A stretch of 7,146 bases of DNA, from the NCBI GenBank assembly GCA_027620595.1, contig JAQCDI010000132.1, positions 1 to 7,146 on the forward strand. Direction: 5' to 3'. Shown here piece after piece: positions 1 to 4,741 of this stretch; position 1 is the first letter of the stretch, and each line of letters opens with the position of its first letter. Below the pieces are notes generated by a model. It did no database searches, had not been told where the DNA came from, and saw nothing but the letters and a program-made list of their open reading frames with translations. The translations under genes and the position numbers were made by a program. The stretch comes from Bacteroidota bacterium (lineage in GTDB: Bacteria; Bacteroidota; Rhodothermia; Rhodothermales; UBA10348).

Positions 1-227
1 GTCTGCGGTCCATGGGGGCACAGGTGGAAGAGTACCCGGATGGTTTGGCCATCGAGGGTGGACACCCCCTTCATGGCGCCCGGATTGCCACCCACCACGA
101 CCACCGGATTGCCATGGCGTTTGCCATTGCCGCCCAGATGGCACGCTCAGAGACGGTCATCGAGGATGCCGACGTGGCTTCGGTGTCGTTCCCCTCGTTC
201 TACGAGACGCTCGAGAAGCTGCGCTGA
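1..227 (+). CDS. aroA: 3-phosphoshikimate 1-carboxyvinyltransferase (EPSP synthase), C-terminal fragment
   Basis: This is the 3' end of aroA; the 5' part lies outside the window, and the frame is open from position 3 to the TGA at 225-227. EPSP synthase joins shikimate-3-phosphate and phosphoenolpyruvate in the cytoplasm, the sixth step of the shikimate pathway. Seen in the sequence: about 74 residues carrying the family's C-terminal signature, THHDHRIAMAFAIAA at roughly 90-134 (DHR-x-A-M is diagnostic), followed by a short helix and a closing SFPSFYETLEKL, equivalent to the FPDYFEQL ending of E. coli AroA. The ending matches the family's natural C-terminus, so the gene is not truncated on this side. 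It converges on the minus-strand alkyltransferase-like gene with an 18-base gap, and no convincing terminator hairpin is visible there. Identification is firm; operon context to the left is unknown. Confidence 0.93.
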   Translation, partial: LRSMGAQVEEYPDGLAIEGGHPLHGARIATHHDHRIAMAFAIAAQMARSETVIEDADVASVSFPSFYETLEKLR

Positions 228-245
228 TGGAAGCCGAGAGGCCGA

Positions 246-584
246 TCAGACCGGTTCGCCCGGAATCCAGAGGTGGGCGTTGATGTCCACGATGGCCTCG
301 TCCACGAACGCCACGCCTTCGCTGCGCAGGAGGTCTTCCATGACATGCGGGCCGCCGAAGGCCGCATGGCCGCTCAGCCCGCCGTAGCGGTTGACCACCC
401 TGTGACAGGGCAGGCCGTGGCCTGCGGCGGCCCGCAGGGCCCAACCCACCGTCCGCGCCGCCCGTTTCGAGCCCAGGTGGGCCGCGATGTGCCCGTACGT
501 GGTGACCCGCCCGAAAGGTATGCGGGCCACCACGTCGAAGACACGATCAAAGAAATCGTCGTTGCGGGCTGGCGGAGGGGCCAT
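246..584 (-). CDS. MGMT-family alkyltransferase-like DNA-binding protein (ATL type, with a PCHR motif)
   Basis: This 112-residue protein is the length of a single-domain alkyltransferase-like protein, with no N-terminal MGMT domain. Seen: a winged-helix segment at residues 10-50 (FGRVTTYGHIAAHLGSKRAARTVGWAL), with R44 in the position of the DNA-intercalating 'arginine finger', then LPCHRVVN at 58-65 with C60 (TGT, 405-407), and LLRSEG at 85-90 carrying the conserved Glu. ATL proteins bind O6-alkylguanine and pass the damage to nucleotide excision repair; they normally have Trp or Ala where alkyltransferases have the acceptor Cys. Here the Cys is kept but the Asn usual before PCHR is not evident, so the protein could be a true methyltransferase or a binder only. 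The start at 584 gives the expected N-terminus (NDDFFDRVF). The ATG sits one base after the TAG of the SPFH gene, so translation is probably coupled. A longer open frame to 650 only overlaps that gene. Confidence 0.88.
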   Translation of the reverse strand: MAPPPARNDDFFDRVFDVVARIPFGRVTTYGHIAAHLGSKRAARTVGWALRAAAGHGLPCHRVVNRYGGLSGHAAFGGPHVMEDLLRSEGVAFVDEAIVDINAHLWIPGEPV

Positions 585-585
585 C

Positions 586-1428
586 CTACTGGTTGCCGAG
601 GATGATGGGCAAGCCGTCCGACCCGCTGCCGATGACGACGGTCTTGGCATTCGGCGAGGTGGCCAGGGCCTGCGTGGCCTCGATGCCCTTGTAGCGCAGG
701 AACTGGGCCGAGAGGCTGGCCGTGATGATGCGCTGGTACTCGGCCTGGCCGGTGGCCTCGATCTCCTTGCGTTCGGCTTCGAGGCGCTCTTTTTCGATCG
801 TGAACTGGTAGCGCTCGGCTTCCTGCTCTTCCTTGAGTTTGTTCTCGATGGCGGTCCGGATCTGCTCGGGCAGGGAGATGTCGCGGATCAGGATGGCGTC
901 CACGGTCACGTTCTCACCGGCGACGGCGTCGCGGACCTGCTGGAAGATCCGCTCCTGCAGCTCGGTGCGACGCGAGGAGTAGAGCTCCTCGGGCGTGAAC
1001 TGTCCCACGATCTCGCGCACAGCGCTACGGAGTTCAGGCTGGACGAGCTTGCGGTAGTAGTCCTCGCCGTAAGTCACGTGCAGTGCGGGCAGCGCACCCG
1101 CTTCAGGACGCCAGCGGACGGACGCGTCCATACCAATGGAAAGGCCATTGGAGGACAGAGCGTCGATGTCTTCCACCTGCTCCTGAACGCGCACGTCGTA
1201 GCGGACCAGGTTGACCCAGGGTGCGTGGATCTGAAGACCCTCGCCGTAGCGTTTTTCGAGGTCCGTTCCGCCGAAGACACTGTACTTGACAGCGCCCTCT
1301 CCGGAACCGATCGAGGTGGTCATGCAGCCGCCGGCCAGGGACACGATGAGGACGAAGCCGAAGGCCATCAGGCTGAGCCGAAGGGCCGCCCGGGACAGGT
1401 TGGGATAGGTGGGTTGCGCCATGTTCAT
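586..1428 (-). CDS. SPFH/prohibitin-family protein, predicted lipoprotein
   Basis: This is a 280-residue member of the SPFH (stomatin/prohibitin/flotillin/HflK-C) superfamily. Seen: a hydrophobic signal segment at residues 16-34 ending in a lipobox-like LAGGC (C35, codon 1324-1326); the SPFH domain at about 45-200, with the prohibitin-like stretches NLVRYDVRVQEQ, VRWRP, LRSAVREIVGQFTPEELYSSRR and DAILIRDISLPEQI; a charged Glu/Lys-rich coiled coil at about 193-232; and a C-terminal TVVIGSGSDGLPIILGN tail typical of bacterial prohibitin-like proteins. Family members form large membrane-bound rings or scaffolds and often modulate membrane proteases. Lipid anchoring at C35 is inferred; the segment could instead be an uncleaved membrane anchor. 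The start at 1428 is preferred because GGAAGAG sits six bases upstream; the ATG at 1422 and the upstream extension to 1551 lack this. The gene is divergent from murB and directly precedes the ATL-type gene, with one base between stop and start. Confidence 0.88.
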   Translation of the reverse strand: MNMAQPTYPNLSRAALRLSLMAFGFVLIVSLAGGCMTTSIGSGEGAVKYSVFGGTDLEKRYGEGLQIHAPWVNLVRYDVRVQEQVEDIDALSSNGLSIGMDASVRWRPEAGALPALHVTYGEDYYRKLVQPELRSAVREIVGQFTPEELYSSRRTELQERIFQQVRDAVAGENVTVDAILIRDISLPEQIRTAIENKLKEEQEAERYQFTIEKERLEAERKEIEATGQAEYQRIITASLSAQFLRYKGIEATQALATSPNAKTVVIGSGSDGLPIILGNQ

Positions 1429-1462
1429 TGAATGCTCTTCCGAGAGATAAAGGGATGGGAGG

Positions 1463-1470
1463 TATCTTGG
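1463..1470 (+). promoter_or_regulatory. Candidate Bacteroidota-type -7 box upstream of murB
   Basis: TATCTTGG matches the Bacteroidota -7 consensus TAnnTTTG apart from one T. A weak TTCC lies about 21 bases upstream, where the -33 element would be. If it is used, transcription would begin near 1475-1478 and the first available in-frame start codon for murB would be the GTG at 1542. The call rests on motif resemblance only. Confidence 0.25.
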
Positions 1471-1541
1471 TCCAACGACAACCCCGCGGCCGTGTTGCGA
1501 GAAATCGGATCGGCCGAACCGAAAACCGCCTGATCGTCCCC

Positions 1542-2483
1542 GTGACTGCATCGAATTCCGACCAGTTGAAGGCCCGCCTTGGAGCGGATCGGATCCACCT
1601 CGGCGAGGTCCTGGCGCCGTATACCACCTTCCGGATAGGCGGACCGGCCGATGTCTTCTTCGAAGCCCGGTCGGCCGATGAGTTGGCCACCGCCCTTCGG
1701 GTTGCCAGGGAGCTGGGCATTCCGCACTTCGTGCTGGGGCTGGGCGCCAACATCCTCGTTGGCGACATGGGCTTCCGGGGATTGGTGATCCGCAATGCAG
1801 CCCGTAGCCGGAGCATTACGGCGGACGGGATCCTCGAGGTGGAGAGCGGCGCCGTGGTCTGGCCCGACCTGATCCGCTTTGTCGTGGACGCAGGCTGGTC
1901 CGGGCTGGAGCACTATGCAGGAATTCCTTCCACGGTCGGGGGTGCGCTGTGGCAGAATCTGCACTTCCTCTCCCCCGCGCCCGAGCGCGAACGGACCATG
2001 TACATCGACGAAGTCTTCCTCGACGCACGGCTGCTGCACCCGGACGGCACCGCCTCGGTCAAGGGAAAGGACTATTTCGACTTCGGATACGACCAGTCCG
2101 TCCTGCACCACTCGGGCGACGTGGTCCTGAGTGCGCGATTCGCGTTGGAAGGCGGTTCGCCCGAAACCATGAACCGCATCATCGAGGAGAATCTGGCCTG
2201 GCGGGCCGAGCGCCATCCGCCATTGGACACCGAACCCAGCGCCGGGTCGATTTTCAAGAAGATCGAAGGCATCGGAGCGGGCCGCCTGATTGATCAATGC
2301 GGCCTGAAGGGGACGCGCATCGGTGGCATCGAGATCACCCGTCGGCACGCCAACATCATGATCAACCGCGGGGGAGGAACGGCGGCCGACGTGCGCGCCA
2401 TGATTGACCGCGTGGTGGAAACAGTGCGTGCCGAAACGGGCTATGTACTGGAGCCCGAAATCGCCTTCGTCGGCGAATTCTGA
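1542..2483 (+). CDS. murB: UDP-N-acetylenolpyruvoylglucosamine reductase (UDP-N-acetylmuramate dehydrogenase)
   Basis: MurB is the cytoplasmic FAD enzyme that uses NADPH to reduce UDP-GlcNAc-enolpyruvate to UDP-MurNAc, the second committed step of peptidoglycan synthesis. Numbered from GTG 1542 (313 residues), the sequence shows YTTFRIGGPADVF (27-39) and the FAD-binding GLGANILVGD (66-75), GIPSTVGGALWQN (127-139), SAGSIFKK (233-240) with the catalytic Ser at S236, GRLIDQCGLKG and IGGIEITRRHANIMIN, and a C-terminal LEPEI with the catalytic Glu at E306. Two parts are unusual: QNxGAYG is replaced by a longer QNLHFLSP loop, and the YRDS motif holding E. coli Arg159 reads YDQS. The start is uncertain. 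TTG 1428, ATG 1455 and TTG 1467 are in frame, but GTG 1542 fits family length and leaves room for the divergent SPFH promoter. ccmB begins 16 bases downstream. Confidence 0.92.
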   Translation: MTASNSDQLKARLGADRIHLGEVLAPYTTFRIGGPADVFFEARSADELATALRVARELGIPHFVLGLGANILVGDMGFRGLVIRNAARSRSITADGILEVESGAVVWPDLIRFVVDAGWSGLEHYAGIPSTVGGALWQNLHFLSPAPERERTMYIDEVFLDARLLHPDGTASVKGKDYFDFGYDQSVLHHSGDVVLSARFALEGGSPETMNRIIEENLAWRAERHPPLDTEPSAGSIFKKIEGIGAGRLIDQCGLKGTRIGGIEITRRHANIMINRGGGTAADVRAMIDRVVETVRAETGYVLEPEIAFVGEF

Positions 2484-2487
2484 AGCG

Positions 2488-2494
2488 TATCTTG
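2488..2494 (+). promoter_or_regulatory. Candidate Bacteroidota-type -7 box just upstream of ccmB
   Basis: TATCTTG lies in the 16-base gap between the murB stop and the ccmB ATG at 2500, with TTCG 18 bases upstream. It resembles the Bacteroidota -7 element, with a poor -33 partner. If it is active, the ccmB transcript would be leaderless or nearly so, which fits the lack of a visible Shine-Dalgarno sequence. Read-through from murB is equally possible. Confidence 0.25.
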
Positions 2495-2499
2495 TCGAC

Positions 2500-3171
2500 A
2501 TGGAATTCTTCCGAGGAAGTTGGGCCGTCCTGAAGAAAGACCTGCGCCTGGAATGGCGCAGTCGGTACGCGCTGAACATGCTGCTCATGTTCGTGCTCTC
2601 GTCGCTGCTGCTCATCGCTTTTGCCATCGGCCAGGAAACCGTGGGCCAGCGCATGCAGTCGGCCCTGCTCTGGATCGTGATCCTTTTTTCGGCTTCCATA
2701 GGCCTCGGACGCAGTTTCGTGGCCGAAGAAGAACGCGGCACCGTGCTCCTGTTGCAGCTGAACGTCCCCGGCAGCCAGGTTTTTACCGGCAAGCTGATCT
2801 TCAATTTCCTGCTCTTGTTGGCAGTGGACGCCGTTTCCCTCGTGGTTTTTGCCGTCCTGTTGAACATGGTGATCGAGGACTGGGGGCTGCTCGTACTGGC
2901 CCTGGGGCTGGGTTCACTCGGACTCGCTGGCGCCACGACGCTGCTGGCAGCCATCATTGCACGTGCCTCGAACAAGGGGCCCCTGCTGCCTGTGCTGCTG
3001 TTTCCGTTGCTCATTCCACTGCTGCTTTCGGTCGTGCGGGCCTCCCGGGCCGCCCTTGATGGCGGACTTGGGTTCACGGGTGCCACGGGGGATCTGCAGA
3101 CGATAGCGCTCTTCGGTGGCGTGGTGATCACGGCCGCTGTCCTCCTCTTCGACTACGTCTGGATGGACTGA
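2500..3171 (+). CDS. ccmB: Heme exporter / cytochrome c maturation permease CcmB
   Basis: CcmB is the membrane permease of the CcmABCD complex, which uses ATP hydrolysis by CcmA to release heme-loaded CcmE during cytochrome c maturation at the outer face of the cytoplasmic membrane. This is a normal-length protein of 223 residues with about six hydrophobic segments (roughly 26-45, 54-74, 98-124, 127-154, 160-180 and 200-220). Recognisable stretches are LKKDLRLEWRSRYALN near the N-terminus (11-26), FSASIGLGRSFVAEEERGT at 63-81, the classic CcmB loop, and LLPVLLFPLLIPLLL at 162-176. The start at 2500 (MEFFRGSW) gives the usual short N-terminus before the KDL motif; the open frame extends upstream into murB but without family similarity. 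No clear ribosome binding site is visible. ccmC follows after a 90-base gap that contains a hairpin. ccmA, its ATPase partner, is not in the window. Confidence 0.92.
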   Translation: MEFFRGSWAVLKKDLRLEWRSRYALNMLLMFVLSSLLLIAFAIGQETVGQRMQSALLWIVILFSASIGLGRSFVAEEERGTVLLLQLNVPGSQVFTGKLIFNFLLLLAVDAVSLVVFAVLLNMVIEDWGLLVLALGLGSLGLAGATTLLAAIIARASNKGPLLPVLLFPLLIPLLLSVVRASRAALDGGLGFTGATGDLQTIALFGGVVITAAVLLFDYVWMD

Positions 3172-3246
3172 ATGGAAACGTCCTTTCTTCCGCTGCGTGA
3201 AACGCCCCATCAACTGCCGGGGCCCGTCCGTCGGACGGCCCCCTGA
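3172..3246 (+). other. 24-codon mini-ORF between ccmB and ccmC (possible leader or chance)
   Basis: An ATG directly abuts the ccmB TGA (TGA-ATG at 3169-3174) and opens a 24-residue frame beginning METSFLPLRE, ending at a TGA (3244-3246) 15 bases before the ccmC start and in the same frame as ccmC. The peptide resembles nothing I recognise and has no membrane segment. Its last third overlaps the strong hairpin at 3219-3242. It could be a coupled leader peptide, the remnant of a longer ccmC N-terminus, or chance. There is no evidence that it is translated beyond its position. Confidence 0.2.
3219..3242 (+). other. Strong GC-rich RNA hairpin in the ccmB-ccmC gap
   Basis: GTCC (3226-3229) pairs with GGAC (3233-3236) around a three-base loop. 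The stem continues through CC/GG and, past a single bulged C, through GGGG (3219-3222) with CCCC (3239-3242), about ten pairs in all. No U-tract follows, only CCCTGACGTA and a C-run, so it does not look like an intrinsic terminator. It may act as an mRNA processing or stability element, or as an attenuator within the ccm transcript. Confidence 0.45.
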
Positions 3247-3261
3247 CGTACCCCCCCTGCC

Positions 3262-3954
3262 GTGGTCAATCTCCGCCGTTATACCTTGGTCCGGAACCTG
3301 GTCCTCCTCTGGGTGACCGGGGTCATCCTGGCCGCTTTCCTGCTCGACATTCCGCGGATCAACATCCTGGAACACACGGCGCGGAACCTGTATTTCCACG
3401 TGCCGATGTGGTTCACCATGATGGCCGCCGTCTTTGTCTCGGCCTACCACTCGTTCCAGGTGCTGCGCTCGGACGATCTGGTCCGGGACATCCGCGCCCT
3501 GCAGGCCGCCCGTGTAGGGGCCTTTTTCGGCATCCTCGGGTTGGTGACCGGCATCGTCTGGTCCAAGTACACCTGGTATGTGGGTACGGATGTGTGGTGG
3601 AACTTCGACCCGCGCCAGTCCATGGTCTCGCTGCAGTTGCTGATCTACGGCGCGTACTTCGTCTTGCGCGGCGCGCTGGATGACCCGTCCAAGCGGGCCC
3701 GGATCGCCGCCGTGTACAATCTTTTTGCGGCCACCACGACGCCATTCCTGCTGTATGTGATCCCTCGGCAGATGGACAGCCTCCATCCCGGCGCCGAGGG
3801 CAATCCGGCCTTCAGCGAAATCACGCATCCGGTCATGCGCTTGGTGTTCTACCCCGCCATCATCGGCTTCATCGGGCTGTTCTGGGTACTCTACACCCAG
3901 CGCGTCCGGACGGCCCTGCTGAAACTGCGTACCACCCACGACCCCGAACTGTAA
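3262..3954 (+). CDS. ccmC: Heme exporter / cytochrome c maturation protein CcmC
   Basis: CcmC belongs to the heme-handling protein family. It binds heme at its outer face through a tryptophan-rich WWD loop and two His ligands and presents it to CcmE. The 230-residue product has about six transmembrane segments. Seen: LYFHVPMWF at 43-51, whose H46 corresponds to the first heme-ligand His of CcmC; the tryptophan-rich loop at 104-119 (TWYVGTDVWWNFDPRQ), a divergent form of the E. coli GTWWVWDAR motif that keeps W-W-x-x-D-x-R; and MDSLHPG at 171-177, whose H175 corresponds to the second His. The start is a GTG; no other in-frame start is possible nearby because a TGA precedes it at 3244. The stop overlaps the next start (TAATG), which implies translational coupling to the ccmD-like gene. 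The last residues (HDPEL) are a hydrophilic cytoplasmic tail. Confidence 0.92.
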   Translation: MVNLRRYTLVRNLVLLWVTGVILAAFLLDIPRINILEHTARNLYFHVPMWFTMMAAVFVSAYHSFQVLRSDDLVRDIRALQAARVGAFFGILGLVTGIVWSKYTWYVGTDVWWNFDPRQSMVSLQLLIYGAYFVLRGALDDPSKRARIAAVYNLFAATTTPFLLYVIPRQMDSLHPGAEGNPAFSEITHPVMRLVFYPAIIGFIGLFWVLYTQRVRTALLKLRTTHDPEL

Positions 3955-4229
3955 TGTCCCTTTCCCTTACCCTCCTGACTGACATCCAGGACCAGGCGGC
4001 CCAATCCACCGCCTACGACAGCATCTGGGCGGGCGGCGCGGTGCCCACGCAGGAGTATTCAGGTCTCGAGCAGGTCATGCTGGCGCACGACAAGCTCTAT
4101 GTGGTCCTGGCGGTTGTCCTCATCATCTGGTTCGGAATCGTGATTCTCCTGTTGAGAAACGACGCGCGGCTGAAAGCGGTGGAACGAACCATCGAGGAGC
4201 GCGGTATCCGTTCTGATGACGGCCTCTAG
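3954..4229 (+). CDS. Small single-helix CcmD-like protein
   Basis: This is a 91-residue protein with one strongly hydrophobic helix at about 48-67 (LYVVLAVVLIIWFGIVILLL), preceded by a polar N-terminal region and followed by a basic, helical, Glu/Arg-rich tail (RNDARLKAVERTIEERG). The pattern '(K)LYVVLAV…I…LL…R(D)xxLxxxE' and the position between ccmC and ccmE match the CcmD-family proteins of Bacteroidota, short membrane proteins that stabilise the CcmABC complex and help release holo-CcmE. It is longer than classical CcmD because of its ~45-residue N-terminal extension. Whether the first ~20 residues form a second hydrophobic or signal segment is unclear, as they are only weakly hydrophobic. 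The ATG overlaps the ccmC stop by one base. The function is inferred from context and topology; sequence similarity at this size is weak. Confidence 0.72.
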   Translation: MSLSLTLLTDIQDQAAQSTAYDSIWAGGAVPTQEYSGLEQVMLAHDKLYVVLAVVLIIWFGIVILLLRNDARLKAVERTIEERGIRSDDGL

Positions 4230-4265
4230 GGCCATTTTCCTCCCACCCCGATTTTCTCCGGAATC

Positions 4266-4685
4266 ATGCGACCGAAAACGATTGTCGGCCTGGTGCTCAT
4301 CGTCACCTTCACGTCCCTTCTGTTCATGAACTTCGGACGGCAGGTGGGCGGCTACATGAATTTCGCAGAAGCGGAAGAAGCCGGCACGAAGGCCCACGTG
4401 GTGGGCATGTGGGTGGATTCGGGTACGTTCCGTTACGACGCGGCCAGCAACGTCTTCACCTTCGAAATGCAGGATGAGGTGGGCAATATCCGCGAAGTCC
4501 GCTATGGTAATCCCAAGCCGGCCAACTTCGAGGATGCCGAGAAACTCGTCATCGACGGCTACGCGGAAGGAGGCCATTTCGTGGCCGAGAACATCCTGGT
4601 CAAGTGCCCCTCGAAGTACAACGACGCGCGCGGACTGGATCAGGTCGAAGGAACTCCTGTTGAGTCTACCTCGGATTCCTACTGA
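4266..4685 (+). CDS. ccmE: Cytochrome c maturation heme chaperone CcmE, Cys-type (CxxxY)
   Basis: CcmE is a membrane-anchored periplasmic heme chaperone that receives heme from CcmC and hands it to the CcmF ligation complex. The 139-residue protein has an N-terminal anchor (residues 5-22, TIVGLVLIVTFTSLLF) and a β-rich OB-fold domain: AHVVGMWVDSG (43-53), VFTFEMQDEVGNIREVRYG (63-81) and KLVIDGYAEGGHFVAENILVK (93-113). In E. coli the next motif is HDENY, with His130 bound covalently to heme; here it is CPSKY, with C114 (TGC, 4605-4607) and Y118. This CxxxY form is known in some archaea and bacteria, notably Desulfovibrio. The C-terminal tail is short and acidic. A 36-base gap separates it from the ccmD-like gene, and no clear Shine-Dalgarno sequence is seen. 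ccmF does not follow; the next gene (mgtE) is convergent. Confidence 0.93.
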   Translation: MRPKTIVGLVLIVTFTSLLFMNFGRQVGGYMNFAEAEEAGTKAHVVGMWVDSGTFRYDAASNVFTFEMQDEVGNIREVRYGNPKPANFEDAEKLVIDGYAEGGHFVAENILVKCPSKYNDARGLDQVEGTPVESTSDSY

Positions 4686-4741
4686 TTGTCCGGGCGAACC
4701 GCGGGATGGGTCTTGGAGGGCAGTTGAAACGTCCCTCAGGC

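Noticed and set aside
228..245. Terminator between convergent aroA and the ATL-type gene
   Set aside because: The 18-base gap shows no stable stem and no U-run.
487..1431. Plus-strand open frame of 314 codons opposite the SPFH gene
   Set aside because: Antisense to a clearly homologous gene, with no recognisable motif in the product.
1428..1541. N-terminal extension of MurB from TTG 1428, ATG 1455 or TTG 1467
   Set aside because: The added residues have no family similarity, would overlap the divergent SPFH regulatory region, and the ATG has no properly spaced ribosome binding site. It cannot be fully excluded.
1425..3131. Long minus-strand open frame (568 codons) opposite murB and ccmB
   Set aside because: Low-complexity, Arg/Pro/Ser-rich product with no recognisable domain; a typical antisense shadow in GC-rich DNA.
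2914..3939. Minus-strand open frame of 341 codons opposite ccmC and the end of ccmB
   Set aside because: Composition (His, Gln, Asp, Gly, Arg-rich, no domain) and full overlap with firmly identified genes mark it as a shadow.
4716..4737. Possible bidirectional terminator between ccmE and mgtE (GAGGG pairing with CCCTC)
   Set aside because: Only five strong pairs around a 12-base loop, with no U-tract on either strand.
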